Shown: positions 18,418-28,601 of the stretch, piece by piece | How positions within the stretch are numbered: position 1 is the stretch's first letter | Layout: every line of letters begins with the position of its first letter | From: Campylobacterales bacterium | GTDB taxonomy: Bacteria > Campylobacterota > Campylobacteria > Campylobacterales > Sulfurimonadaceae | Length of the DNA stretch: 64,000 bases | Direction: 5' to 3' | Assembly: GCA_026390115.1 (NCBI GenBank) | Contig: JAPLGO010000012.1 | Location: 124,001 to 188,000, forward strand | The notes under the pieces: generated by a model | Database searches by the model: none | Told to the model about the DNA's origin: nothing | The model's input: only the letters and a program-made list of their open reading frames with translations | Program-made: the position numbers and the translations under genes

Positions 18418-19341
18418 TTACTCGTAATCTTTCCAATTACTTTTTTTAGTATCTGTGGGTACTTCTGTTTTTTTAGCCTGAAGCTTACTGTACATATCAA
18501 TAGCTATGAGAGGAGTAACATTATATTGCTTTGCTATCTGTGCAACTCCTGTAGTTGTTGTCAAATATTCCGCTTGTTTATCCTTGCTCCAACTATCAAT
18601 ACTATTAGCATCAAGCCCCATTCCTTTTGCAACAATATTTGCTATTTTAGTATCGGTTTCTTGTGAATACTTATTAGACTTATCAGCTTCAGTTTTTAAT
18701 TGATTCTTCTCAGCATTAATATTATTCATCTCTCGTTTCACATCCAATAGTGCAGAAGCATTTTCCATTTTTGACTGTGCTGTTGCTAATTTACTTGCTT
18801 GAGTATCTTTAGTATCATAGTGTGCATCAAGTTTTGCCATGGTTAAACCGTCTGCATTTTTTACAAGAGCAGGATTTGCAGCTTCAAACTCTTTCATATT
18901 TTTATAGCTTCCATTTACGGCTGTTTTAGTAGCTTCATCATTAAATTTAACCTGTGCTAAATCATCTTGTGTTTTCCAAGCATCTTTTAATTTATCTCTT
19001 GCCGTGGTCGTAGGATTGTAAAAACTCTCTAGTGCATCTGTCGCATTTTTCTGTGCCTCTTTTGGTACAGTTCTATCAAGTGAGTATGCATCTTTGAGAA
19101 AGCTCTTATCTACTTTCGCCTCAGTATCCGAAGTTTTTGCAGTATCAAGCTTAAACTGTTCGTTTTGTAGTTGGAGTGCTGTAAGTTCATCTTTTTTGGC
19201 TTGAGTATTTGCATCACGCATATCCTTACCTATACTCACAAACGCATCGCCAAAGTTTTTAGCAGCACTTCCAGTATCGCTTGTAACACTATTCATATTT
19301 ATAGCGGCTGTATTTCCCTTAAAAGCATCATACCATCCCAT
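18418..19341 (-). CDS. Virion-module protein (307 aa), possible internal/ejection protein
   Basis: Ala/Lys/Asp-rich helical protein between portal and giant protein. Confidence 0.5.
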   Translation of the reverse strand: MGWYDAFKGNTAAINMNSVTSDTGSAAKNFGDAFVSIGKDMRDANTQAKKDELTALQLQNEQFKLDTAKTSDTEAKVDKSFLKDAYSLDRTVPKEAQKNATDALESFYNPTTTARDKLKDAWKTQDDLAQVKFNDEATKTAVNGSYKNMKEFEAANPALVKNADGLTMAKLDAHYDTKDTQASKLATAQSKMENASALLDVKREMNNINAEKNQLKTEADKSNKYSQETDTKIANIVAKGMGLDANSIDSWSKDKQAEYLTTTTGVAQIAKQYNVTPLIAIDMYSKLQAKKTEVPTDTKKSNWKDYE

Positions 19342-21212
19342 TATCTTACTCCTCTCATACTATCTAGTTGATTTTTATCTTGTTTTGCCTGTACCATCTG
19401 CTTACCGATAAGAGAGTTGCTAAAAGCTTTTTGTAAATCTATCTGATTTTTGTCAAGCATCGCTTTAGATTTTGTGTTATTAAGATTTGCTTGAGACTGC
19501 TTTAACATCATGTCAATATTTACATTTTTTGCTTTAAGCTGTGCGTTTTGCTGTGCCTCTGGTGAGTTTTGTTGCTGTGCGTCTCGTTGCTCTATTATCT
19601 GTCTTATTTTATTTGCACTAGGACTTTCACTATCTTTAAGTATATCAGGGATGAGATACTTCACAAGCTCAGGGTCGGTGCTTTGTAACACTTTTAGGAG
19701 TTCTACATTTTGGCGTAGTCGTTCACTGCTCATAGAGTTTGACTTTGGTTTAGCACTAAAAATCAAATCATACTTTCCAACATTTATACCATTGGAAACT
19801 TTTGGTTTCATAGAACCATCCGCAAGATACTCAAACTCTGTACCGCCATTTTCATTGCGTACCGCTTCATTCATAGTGATATAGTCTTGCATGTAATCTT
19901 CATCTATCACGCTGATAACTCTTTGCGTGTCGTAATACTGCTCTATAAATTTAACCATCTTCTGAACGATTTTCTTTTGCAGATTGTCACTCGAACCAAA
20001 GAACCTACTAAGACCGACTAGCCCTGTTTGTATTCTCTGCTCTTGTCCTACACCACTCATACGATTGTTTGCAGTTCCTAACATCTCTTTGTTTGAGTTG
20101 AGGAGTTCACTAATTTGCTGTCGTCCATCTATGATGATATTTAATATCTGTTGTATTTGAACATTTTGTTTTATGTCTTTTATCCCGTTTATATCTTCAA
20201 CCATAACTGTTGAGTTATCAAGGCTATACTCTTCGTTAAAAGCTTCAATGTTCTCATCTACAAGAGCCGTTCTGTTGATAAGTGTCTTATTATTTGCCAT
20301 CATATTTTGAAGTCGAAGTTTTGCATAGTTTATATGATCTTGTATAGGCATGATGTCACGATACAATCCCCAGTATTTTATCTTCCCGATAAAGTCTCTA
20401 TTTAAAAACTCTATCTCATAAGGAAAACCATCAAAGTTAAAAGGGCTTTCATCTTGCAGAAGTATCGTTGTGTTACTCCAAAAACAGTAGAAGTATTTAT
20501 CTTTACTGCTTGCTTCATCAAACTCTCTGTACCATGTGTAAGCAAGTAAAACTCTTTTGCGAATAATTCTATCTGCATACAAATCATCATCAATAATACT
20601 AGACATAAAGTTCATATTATTTAATTCTGCTACTTTCTCTTTAGGAAAACCAAGCCCTAATAAATCATCTCTGTCTATCCAAAAACAGCGAGTGATATAT
20701 CTTGCATCATCATTATAGTTTTTCCCGCGGGAAAATGGGTCAAGATACATCTCTATAGAGGGAACTTGTTTTATCTCAACATCTTTATGCTCTCGCTCAA
20801 ACTCATCTTTATCTCCATTTACACCAATACTTAGTTCCGCTATAGCCACGCCCTCTATGCTTAACTCATTGTCAAGTGCATCTACTTCTATTTCATAGTC
20901 GCTCACTTGTGTGATTGCTTTTATAAGTGCATTGAGCATATCTGCACCTGTACGGTCACGCTGTTGTCGTCCAAAAAGGCGGATGTCTATCTCTCTCTCT
21001 TTTTTAAATCCTAAAATAGCATTGTTATGTTTAGAGATATTATTTTCATACTGCTCAGGTTGTCCACGATTTGCAAGGATTTGTTTAATGGTGCTGTCGA
21101 GCTGGTCACCATTATAATACTCTCTTACTTTTTTGCTAAAAAGTTTAGTTTCTTTAAAATGGAGAGAGGACTCTTTGAGCCAATCTATAAGGATTCGAGT
21201 ATTAGTAATCAT
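19341..21212 (-). CDS. Portal protein (P22-like)
   Basis: 623 aa; REIDIRLFGRQQRDRTGADMLNALIKAI...VPSIEMYLDPFSRGKNYNDDARYITRCFWID; typical of podoviral portals. Confidence 0.8.
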   Translation of the reverse strand: MITNTRILIDWLKESSLHFKETKLFSKKVREYYNGDQLDSTIKQILANRGQPEQYENNISKHNNAILGFKKEREIDIRLFGRQQRDRTGADMLNALIKAITQVSDYEIEVDALDNELSIEGVAIAELSIGVNGDKDEFEREHKDVEIKQVPSIEMYLDPFSRGKNYNDDARYITRCFWIDRDDLLGLGFPKEKVAELNNMNFMSSIIDDDLYADRIIRKRVLLAYTWYREFDEASSKDKYFYCFWSNTTILLQDESPFNFDGFPYEIEFLNRDFIGKIKYWGLYRDIMPIQDHINYAKLRLQNMMANNKTLINRTALVDENIEAFNEEYSLDNSTVMVEDINGIKDIKQNVQIQQILNIIIDGRQQISELLNSNKEMLGTANNRMSGVGQEQRIQTGLVGLSRFFGSSDNLQKKIVQKMVKFIEQYYDTQRVISVIDEDYMQDYITMNEAVRNENGGTEFEYLADGSMKPKVSNGINVGKYDLIFSAKPKSNSMSSERLRQNVELLKVLQSTDPELVKYLIPDILKDSESPSANKIRQIIEQRDAQQQNSPEAQQNAQLKAKNVNIDMMLKQSQANLNNTKSKAMLDKNQIDLQKAFSNSLIGKQMVQAKQDKNQLDSMRGVR

Positions 21213-21220
21213 TTAAGTAC

Positions 21221-21511
21221 TTATGCAGTTAAAGCTGTAGTATCTATCGTATCTGTACCATCAGCATTTTTCTTTTTAGGCACAATAGTTGGAGTGAGTG
21301 GAGTCCAAGCATCATCTAAACTTTTTTGCTGTTTATCAAAGAGAGTATTTGCTCTATTATCTTTATTTACCTCATAATCAAACTGTTGCTTTTTTAGCTT
21401 ATTATTTTCTTTTGAATTTTCATAACTTCCCCATGCTCCAGCCAATGCACCAACTCCGCCTAAAATTCCACCTATACCGCCAGTGCCTAAGTTCTCATAC
21501 CATTCAGCCAT
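21221..21511 (-). CDS. Small virion-module protein (Gly-rich N-terminus)
   Basis: 96 aa, GTGGIGGILGGVGALAGAWGSYENS, between portal and adaptor. Confidence 0.5.
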   Translation of the reverse strand: MAEWYENLGTGGIGGILGGVGALAGAWGSYENSKENNKLKKQQFDYEVNKDNRANTLFDKQQKSLDDAWTPLTPTIVPKKKNADGTDTIDTTALTA

Positions 21512-21513
21512 TA

Positions 21514-22101
21514 TTAAATCCTTTGATAATTTGATGTTATATTTTTTGCTCTCATTTTCTGCTCTGTTTTTAGCTTATTTTTCTCAGCGTCATAGAGCTT
21601 TATATAGTGAACACTCAAAACCCTCTCTTTTGTATTACGAGTAGGTTTTTCATGTATCTCACTTAAAAATAGAAGTCGTAAAGCTTTAAAATAAACTGTT
21701 GGTATCTCAATATCACAATTACTATTTGCTAACTCTTTTTGATACTTCAACACTAAAGTAGCACTACAATCTTTTGTAGGAAGTGGATGTATAAGTAACT
21801 TATCTTCACTAAATGTATATGTTTTATTTTTAACATTGCTATAAAAGTTTTCTATATCTACAAAATTGTAGTGGATATTTTCTACTCGTAAAGCCATATT
21901 TTTCAAAGGTGTCAAATCTAAGTAGTACGCATCAATACCCTCTTTTATAGCTATCACACGGCTAGTTATAAAATAAGGTAAATCAAATTGCAAAGCTATA
22001 TAAGCTCTTTGCAATTTTATAAGCAACTCTTCATCTTTCCAATGCTCACTCTTCTCTTGTAAATCAGAACGAGTTTGTAAGATAAAGTCGCTTGTTTTCA
22101 T
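21514..22101 (-). CDS. Head-tail adaptor-like protein
   Basis: 195 aa, position next to portal; DFILQTRSDLQEKSEHWKDEELLIKLQRAY. Confidence 0.45.
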   Translation of the reverse strand: MKTSDFILQTRSDLQEKSEHWKDEELLIKLQRAYIALQFDLPYFITSRVIAIKEGIDAYYLDLTPLKNMALRVENIHYNFVDIENFYSNVKNKTYTFSEDKLLIHPLPTKDCSATLVLKYQKELANSNCDIEIPTVYFKALRLLFLSEIHEKPTRNTKERVLSVHYIKLYDAEKNKLKTEQKMRAKNITSNYQRI

Positions 22102-22103
22102 TT

Positions 22104-22535
22104 TTACTCACTCACTTCAGGTATTAAAGTCTCAGGTGTAACTTCAGGTATAACTCCGAAAGCTTCATCTACTTTTAGATCTTCAACAGGTGCAGTCTCT
22201 TTAATAGATACATCAGTGTCAGCTAAAGATGCTAAAGCAACTAAAAGCTCTTGATTAAGTCTTTCATTGTCAGCTTTCAGATTTATAATTTCATCTTCAA
22301 GTTCATTATGATTATCATCATTTTTAACATCTTCTTTTTTAAAAGCGATAGTATCTACCATAACAAACTCGCCAAAACCTTTTTTTACAAGATTAAAAGC
22401 AGTGACTTTATCTACGATAACAATATCTCCTTTTTTAAGAGTAGGCTTTGGACGAGCTAAGGAGGTATTAAATACCTTAGCCTTAGCTCCAACATATTTG
22501 ATAGCACTAAAGGGCGCATAATGTACAGTAGCCAT
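22104..22535 (-). CDS. Phage structural-module protein
   Basis: MATVHYAPFSAIKYVGAKAKVF... is a likelier start than 22634, which overlaps the upstream gene. Confidence 0.5.
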   Translation of the reverse strand: MATVHYAPFSAIKYVGAKAKVFNTSLARPKPTLKKGDIVIVDKVTAFNLVKKGFGEFVMVDTIAFKKEDVKNDDNHNELEDEIINLKADNERLNQELLVALASLADTDVSIKETAPVEDLKVDEAFGVIPEVTPETLIPEVSE

Positions 22536-22545
22536 CCCAATAGAC

Positions 22546-22935
22546 CTAGTTGTATTCTTGCTTAGAAACAGCAAGTTTTGCATACTCAACGGTAACAGTT
22601 GCACTTCCAGTTGCACTAGCAGAACCAACCACATCTATAACAATAGCCATAGATTGCGTAGCAGTAAGTTGACGGCTATTAAAACCGATACCTTTTACTG
22701 CATTTACAGTCGTTTGAGGAACAAAGCGAACTAAATCCCCCTCGATGCCAACGCTGATTTTATTATCAGCATTCGCAAAAGCAGTATCAACAGTAACATT
22801 TACATCCGTTACACGAAATCCCTCTGCAATACCCATAAAATCATAAGTCTTACCAACATCCGCACCAGTAACTACAAAAGATATAGTTCCACGATTTCTA
22901 ATTTCACGATTTTTTCTTTTAACTGTAACAGCCAT
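22546..22935 (-). CDS. Putative capsid decoration / head protein (129 aa)
   Basis: Beta-rich Ala/Thr/Val protein directly downstream of coat gene. Confidence 0.45.
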   Translation of the reverse strand: MAVTVKRKNREIRNRGTISFVVTGADVGKTYDFMGIAEGFRVTDVNVTVDTAFANADNKISVGIEGDLVRFVPQTTVNAVKGIGFNSRQLTATQSMAIVIDVVGSASATGSATVTVEYAKLAVSKQEYN

Positions 22936-22945
22936 AACTTACTCC

Positions 22946-24109
22946 CTACTTACCAGTTGATGCAACAACAGCGATAACACCATAGTCTTTACCATCAAAG
23001 ATACTATCAGCGAGTATCCCATCATTCATACTTGCATCATATTTTGTTTTAGCAAAACCATATACTCTGTCAATACCCGCATTCATTCTACGAGGATCAT
23101 CTTTATCCGCCCAGTCATAATACGCTATCCCTTGGTCAACAACTATGTAACCAGCACCAGCACCTACTAAAAGGTTAATCTCTGTTTCTTGCCCTGCAGC
23201 ACCTGCATATTGAGTTAAATCACAAGACTTCACATTTCCAAAACCATTAAATTTTGATTTAGATGTTAAGATACCTGATTCACGGTCTGTTTGAGTTCCT
23301 ATATCTAGTAAAAGAACACCATCCCAAAGTCCTAATGCACCATTGAAAATCGGGTTTGTTTTACCACGCTCCGCAGCTTCTAAACGAGCCGCCGCCCAGT
23401 TCGCATCATTTTTAATATGTTTCGCTGTATTTGTACCAACGAACATAGCAAAATATTTAACTTCATCGTAAAAACCTATATTTTCATTTTGAGTTGTCAT
23501 AACTGGAATGATAGGTGGAACAGTTGGATTACCTGAAGCATCTAAACCTAGTAAAGCTCTGCTTTTTGCTTCCTCAACATCCGCAGTTGTAAGAACATCC
23601 AATTTTGTTAAATTTGCAGTGGTAGCATCACTATGATGTCCAGCAACAACAATATTTGTACAGTTGGCAGACCATGCTGAAAAAGCAATTTTGTCAAACT
23701 TTACAGTTCCCCAGTTCGTTAATTTTGTTTTTGAACGAGTTTTAAAAGTGCTTGCACTTCTTTGATTTACGATACTTTCAGTAGATGGAACAGCATGCTG
23801 AAATCTATCAATTTTTATAAACTGTTTAATAGACTTCATCTCTTCACTGCTTGCAGAAAAATCCACATTTCCAACAGCTCCACTCTCAATAAGTGCATCT
23901 TCCATCGCTACGCCAACAACACTCCCAAGTTCACATGTTTTTAAAACACTACGAATAACACTTGTTACATCATCCTCACTTGCAGCGATAAACGGCTGTA
24001 ACTTACTTTTTTTAGTAATATCCTTTGTAATACTACTGCTATACGCTACTCTTGTATCAGCATCAGATAAAAAATCTCCCGCTGACAATCCACTAAAAAC
24101 ATTTGGCAT
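22946..24109 (-). CDS. Major capsid (coat) protein, N4 gp56/P22-like
   Basis: MPNVFSGLSAGDFLSDADTRVAYSSSITKDITKKSKLQPFIAASEDD...; AAGGAAAAG RBS favours this start over 24148. Confidence 0.7.
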   Translation of the reverse strand: MPNVFSGLSAGDFLSDADTRVAYSSSITKDITKKSKLQPFIAASEDDVTSVIRSVLKTCELGSVVGVAMEDALIESGAVGNVDFSASSEEMKSIKQFIKIDRFQHAVPSTESIVNQRSASTFKTRSKTKLTNWGTVKFDKIAFSAWSANCTNIVVAGHHSDATTANLTKLDVLTTADVEEAKSRALLGLDASGNPTVPPIIPVMTTQNENIGFYDEVKYFAMFVGTNTAKHIKNDANWAAARLEAAERGKTNPIFNGALGLWDGVLLLDIGTQTDRESGILTSKSKFNGFGNVKSCDLTQYAGAAGQETEINLLVGAGAGYIVVDQGIAYYDWADKDDPRRMNAGIDRVYGFAKTKYDASMNDGILADSIFDGKDYGVIAVVASTGK

Positions 24110-24162
24110 ATCTTTTCCTTGTTTTTTTTTGTAATGTCGTAAAGACACTCCTTAAATTTTGC

Positions 24163-24245
24163 CTACCCCAGTATAGATAGTACATAGTAAAGCGACACAT
24201 TGGGGTGGGCTTCTTTACTATTACTACCTATATTGAAGTAGGGTA
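24163..24245 (-). promoter_or_regulatory. Long imperfect inverted repeat upstream of the coat gene
   Basis: CTTTACTATGTACTATCTATACTGGGGTAGGC (RC of 24163-24194) versus CTTTACTATTACTACCTATATTGAAGTAGGGT (24214-24245). Confidence 0.55.
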
Positions 24246-24250
24246 AAACC

Positions 24251-24469
24251 CTACAATCCTAAAGCTAGTTTTAAATTTCCATCTCCAAGTATCTCCATAC
24301 TTTTGGCAGCATCTTTATTTGACTTAATCATCTCCTGCACCTCTTCAAGACGCTGTTTATCTTTAAGTATTTTAAACGCACTTTCTATAGTGCGAACATC
24401 GTTTTGAATTTCCCACTCGCTTCTTTTACCTTTTTCACTCTTCTCTTCAGTTACTACATTATCATCCAT
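24251..24469 (-). CDS. Small protein upstream of coat
   Basis: 72 aa, charged helical. Confidence 0.5.
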   Translation of the reverse strand: MDDNVVTEEKSEKGKRSEWEIQNDVRTIESAFKILKDKQRLEEVQEMIKSNKDAAKSMEILGDGNLKLALGL

Positions 24470-24488
24470 TTTATTCTCCTTTATTTAG

Positions 24489-25223
24489 TTACAGCCCTAA
24501 AGCTTTCTTTAATTGTTCGTCATGGGATGTTAATCCATGGTCAATATTTGCACTGTTAACACTCTGTTTTCTTGCATTGTTTACATTTGGAATATTTGGA
24601 GCTTTTTGTGTAGTGATATTTGTAGGGTTTGCAGATAAAAACTTTTTATAAGTGTTTTCATAAACATCTTGATAGGATTTAGAACCTTGAATTATTTTAT
24701 CTTGTTCAGATTTACTTAAATCATTTGTATAATAACTCAACATCTTTTCATGATTGTAATCAGGATATTTACTACTTACTTCCATAATCGCACTTTGACG
24801 CTCATAAACAAGCTCAAGCTCTTTTTTCTCTTCTTGAAGAGAAGTAATTTCTGTAGCCTTAGAGTGCTTTGTCACATACGCATTCGCTTTTGTAGCGACT
24901 AACTTCATATAAGCAGGTTTATCGCTGAACTCTAGCTCTTGTTCTGATTCGCTTAGTTCTGTTTCTAAGTTATCATAAAAAGCACTTGCATCTACAGTCT
25001 GAGACTCAAGTGCTTCAATTTGTGAGTCAATCTTTGCAATATCTTTATTAATAGAAAGTTGCTCTTGTGTTACAAGGATAGCAGTAGGCTTAACAACTTC
25101 AGCAGGTATTTCTTTATTTTCATCTGTAATAAGTTCAGCAGAAATCTCTGCGCTTTCATTCAGTCCTAAAATCTCTTGCATAGTATCTATAATACTCTCT
25201 TCTGTTTCGTTCCCCATAGTCAT
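24489..25223 (-). CDS. Putative scaffolding protein
   Basis: 244 aa, acidic/coiled, directly upstream of coat. Confidence 0.55.
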   Translation of the reverse strand: MTMGNETEESIIDTMQEILGLNESAEISAELITDENKEIPAEVVKPTAILVTQEQLSINKDIAKIDSQIEALESQTVDASAFYDNLETELSESEQELEFSDKPAYMKLVATKANAYVTKHSKATEITSLQEEKKELELVYERQSAIMEVSSKYPDYNHEKMLSYYTNDLSKSEQDKIIQGSKSYQDVYENTYKKFLSANPTNITTQKAPNIPNVNNARKQSVNSANIDHGLTSHDEQLKKALGL

Positions 25224-25252
25224 GCCTTTAAATATAAATATTATTTAAAGGT

Positions 25253-25296
25253 ATTGTATAGAGAAAAAAAGAGTTAAGTGGTATCTCAATTTGGTA
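25253..25296 (-). promoter_or_regulatory. Phage promoter, copy 2 (upstream of scaffold/coat)
   Basis: TACCAAATTGAGATACCACTTAA-N15-TACAAT on minus strand. Confidence 0.75.
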
Positions 25297-25303
25297 GTTT
25301 TAA

Positions 25304-27244
25304 TTAATATTCATAAACTTTATAAACTTCATTATAAAAACTATAGCTTGAATTCATTGCATAAATAGCTTTATCTTTGGTTACTATATTACTAGTATCT
25401 TGTGATAATAAATCAGGTGGAATAGGTGCATTTAGTAAACTATAAATACTATTTAAACTACCTGCAAGTTTCAAAAAGCTACTAAAAGATATATTACTTA
25501 TAGTTTCAGAAAACCCTATCTGCTCCGCTGCCGCCCATCCAGTCGCACCCTCTCCGTTTGCTATATAGGTAACATCCCAAGCACTTTCATAGGCGATATC
25601 ATAAACTTGTGATATACCAACGATGATGCCAGCAAGAGTTAAAGCCTGAGTTCCAAGTCCAGCAAACATTTGACCTTGAATACTCATACCGCCATATTTT
25701 GAAGTTACCGTTAGAGCAGCCATAGTAAGAGCTATCGGCAAAGGATTCCAAAAAAGTATAGAAAAGATAATTCCAGCTGCTACAATAACAACAATAAAAA
25801 CAGCTTCCAGCAGTTGTCCTAAGAGAGAACCACCTAGCCAACCACCACTTTTTTTAGCTTCTGAACCAAGATATACAGACATAAAAAGTAAATCCGAAAA
25901 AGCTTTTTTTGGCATACTTACAGCTACATTATATTTTAGATAACTCTTTTGAAATTTTGCAAAAAGTGATGAGTTTCCTGTTGTATAAAAAATATCATGT
26001 ACTGCTGAAAAACTCCCAAGATAAGTTACAAGAGAGGTAAAAATAAGCATCTCTCTTGTTGGCTCTATTGGTATGATACTTCCGCCAACCATCCCTTGAA
26101 ACGCTTCATTTTCTCTAGCAGCCGCATAAGAAGCTTTCACTCCTGCATATTGTGATGCAAAGGTGGATGCAAAAGCAGAAGAGGAGAGATATGCATAGTT
26201 TATTTTATTTATCAAAAGTGGAGTTATAAGAAGCGTTACTGGATTTGGTGTATAATCCCACTGACTCCCAAAGTTAAAATGAATGATATACTGATATCTC
26301 TTATAGATAACATCTTGCATCCCACCGCCTATTTCATCCCAAACATAATTTTGTTCTACTCTATCGGGAAGTGGAAGTATCTCTAGCGTTATACTGTTAA
26401 AACAAGCATCCAAATAGTTTGTATATACACCAAGCGTTTTAAATACTGCATGTAAGTTCTCGTTACCTATACCAACTTCTATACCATCTACTTGCTCATA
26501 AGTAATCGTAGTCGTATCAATTATCGGCTTTCCATCTGCATCCAAAACATTCTCTTTTATAAAAACAGGGTTTCCATCTGCATCCACAGTATGCGTATCT
26601 ACTAAATGCGTAATATAGGTATAGGTTCTTATCTCTTTGTTCGTTGGCAGTGCCGTAAATTTTAGAGTTGGAGCATAAGAGCCTATATCGCTTGAGATAT
26701 AATCCGCTGTATCTACATCAATATTTGGCTTAAGTTGGCGAAGTTGTGCAAGAGAGAGATTTGAAATAGATACTCCATCATGTTTTGCATCCACGATAAG
26801 AGAGAGAGCTATGCTATCTACTCCGTAGGGGGTTATGGAGTTTTGTATATTTTGCATCGCATTTTGTACAACAGTAGTATTACTAAAATCTAAGCTATTT
26901 TTAACACCTGATAAATCAACATAAAAATAGCTTACATTATCAAAGTTTGATACTAAATAATCATAATCCGCACCAATGGTTTTACAGAAGAGTTTTGTAT
27001 ATTTAAAATTTACAGAAGCATCACTAAAAAGTATAATCCTTTCATTTCCAAAAACTTCAACACCGTTGATATTTTTTTTAGCCATCAAGTCATTCCAGCT
27101 ATCACCAAAATAATTTATGCTTAGTCGTCCCCAGCACTCTTTAAAAGTTCTATAAAACTTAGAGTATTGTAAGTTTTCACTCATTATAGCAATCTTCATA
27201 GACTGATAAGGACTATTATTAACTAAGTATCTTATCTTTGCCAT
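25304..27244 (-). CDS. Large tail/virion protein with C-terminal hydrophobic region
   Basis: 646 aa in structural cluster; FIVVIVAAGIIFSILFWNPLPIALTMAALT. Confidence 0.45.
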   Translation of the reverse strand: MAKIRYLVNNSPYQSMKIAIMSENLQYSKFYRTFKECWGRLSINYFGDSWNDLMAKKNINGVEVFGNERIILFSDASVNFKYTKLFCKTIGADYDYLVSNFDNVSYFYVDLSGVKNSLDFSNTTVVQNAMQNIQNSITPYGVDSIALSLIVDAKHDGVSISNLSLAQLRQLKPNIDVDTADYISSDIGSYAPTLKFTALPTNKEIRTYTYITHLVDTHTVDADGNPVFIKENVLDADGKPIIDTTTITYEQVDGIEVGIGNENLHAVFKTLGVYTNYLDACFNSITLEILPLPDRVEQNYVWDEIGGGMQDVIYKRYQYIIHFNFGSQWDYTPNPVTLLITPLLINKINYAYLSSSAFASTFASQYAGVKASYAAARENEAFQGMVGGSIIPIEPTREMLIFTSLVTYLGSFSAVHDIFYTTGNSSLFAKFQKSYLKYNVAVSMPKKAFSDLLFMSVYLGSEAKKSGGWLGGSLLGQLLEAVFIVVIVAAGIIFSILFWNPLPIALTMAALTVTSKYGGMSIQGQMFAGLGTQALTLAGIIVGISQVYDIAYESAWDVTYIANGEGATGWAAAEQIGFSETISNISFSSFLKLAGSLNSIYSLLNAPIPPDLLSQDTSNIVTKDKAIYAMNSSYSFYNEVYKVYEY

Positions 27245-27247
27245 TTT

Positions 27248-27925
27248 TTAAATAGATGTAATAGAATCATTAAAAGCTTTTGACATATCTAAAGGAGGTG
27301 TTAGTCCTCCACTATATATCATAGAGAGAGTATTGCCTAATACTTCTGCTTTTTTAACATGTTTTGCATCATCTAAAGCAGTATTTTGTCTAGCTATAAG
27401 AGATATGTTGCCATCTTTCACAAGTAAGTCTTTTGCATTTTGAGCATTTTTTATAGCTGTATTTGCTGTACTCTCAGTTATCTGTACATTTCTTAAACTT
27501 ATTTCAGAATCTTTCACAAGCAAGTCTTTTGTACTTTGCACATTTTTTATAGCTGTACTTGCTATACTCTCAGTTATCTGTGCATTTCTTAAACTTATTT
27601 CAGAATCTTTCACAAGCAAGTCTTTTGTACTTTGCACATTTTTTATAGCTGTACTTGCTATACTCTCAGTTATCTGTGCATTTCTTAAACTTATTTCAGA
27701 ATCTTTCAAGTCTTTTTCACTTTGAGCATTTTTTATAGAAACACCTGTAAGAACATCTATTGCCTGTATTGAATTAGTCATACAGCTTGATATAATTGTT
27801 GCGACTGCGGTTGCTAAAAATTCATCTTCCATCTGTGTTTGAGCTTGAACTTCTAAAAGAGCATCTTTAGAAGATTTAAGAAATTCAGTATATATCTCTT
27901 TTAAATCTGTTAAATCCAAGCTCAT
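27248..27925 (-). CDS. Repeat-containing phage protein (225 aa)
   Basis: Tandem KDSEISLRNAQITESIASTAIKNVQSTKDLLV units. Confidence 0.6.
   Translation of the reverse strand: MSLDLTDLKEIYTEFLKSSKDALLEVQAQTQMEDEFLATAVATIISSCMTNSIQAIDVLTGVSIKNAQSEKDLKDSEISLRNAQITESIASTAIKNVQSTKDLLVKDSEISLRNAQITESIASTAIKNVQSTKDLLVKDSEISLRNVQITESTANTAIKNAQNAKDLLVKDGNISLIARQNTALDDAKHVKKAEVLGNTLSMIYSGGLTPPLDMSKAFNDSITSI
27491..27686 (-). repeat. 96-bp coding tandem repeat
   Basis: TCTTAAACTTATTTCAGAATCTTTCA... recurs at 27491, 27587, 27683. Confidence 0.9.
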
Positions 27926-28353
27926 TTTTTCTCTCTCCCCTTACTCTCATAAATAAACTGAAACATCTCTGCGTTTGTTTGCTTTTGAGTAGTTTGTTCT
28001 TCTTTTATGATCGCAGTGATATTTTCAATTTGTGTATTACTTGCTTCAATATTTTTGCTTTGTTCTTTAAACATAACCATGGTGTCCGTATGCGCATTGT
28101 ATGCCCAGATTAGATATCCTAAAGCACTTGGCGCAACTGCTGCTAACCCCCACATCATTATTTTTTGGAATAATTCTTCCCATGTCATATGACTCGTAAG
28201 AGTAGTATTCATTGTTATAAATCCATTATCAAGACTATCGAGTCGATGGTGCATAGATTTTAAACTAACAGTCTGTTCCGTATCTGTTCTTTTAATAGTA
28301 TCCATCTCTCCTGCAATCTTTTTACAAATTTCAAAATTACGACATTTTTCCAT
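27922..28353 (-). CDS. Phage membrane protein, single TM
   Basis: 143 aa; IMMWGLAAVAPSALGYLIWAY. Confidence 0.5.
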   Translation of the reverse strand: MEKCRNFEICKKIAGEMDTIKRTDTEQTVSLKSMHHRLDSLDNGFITMNTTLTSHMTWEELFQKIMMWGLAAVAPSALGYLIWAYNAHTDTMVMFKEQSKNIEASNTQIENITAIIKEEQTTQKQTNAEMFQFIYESKGREKK

Positions 28354-28601
28354 TACCTACACCCCGCACTGTTTACTACAAGTTTTTCTGCATATTCTTT
28401 ATAAGTAATATAATTTTTTAATGCTTTTACGCTCTTACATGTAAAATCAGTTATAGCACATTTAGTATTATCAACAATAGGTTCTGGAGTATATTTAACT
28501 ACACATTTTTGAGGTATAGGGAGCGGTTTGCACTCTTTATCCGCACACCCACTAATAAATATAATTGTTAAGATACTCAGAAGCACTTTCACATGTTGCA
28601 T
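28353..28601 (-). CDS. Rz1-like outer-membrane spanin lipoprotein
   Basis: MQHVKVLLSILTIIFISGCADKECKPLPIPQ; lipobox and Pro/Cys. Confidence 0.6.
   Translation of the reverse strand: MQHVKVLLSILTIIFISGCADKECKPLPIPQKCVVKYTPEPIVDNTKCAITDFTCKSVKALKNYITYKEYAEKLVVNSAGCR

Noticed and set aside
27491-27686. CRISPR array
   Set aside because: The 96-bp repeats are contiguous with no spacers and preserve the reading frame
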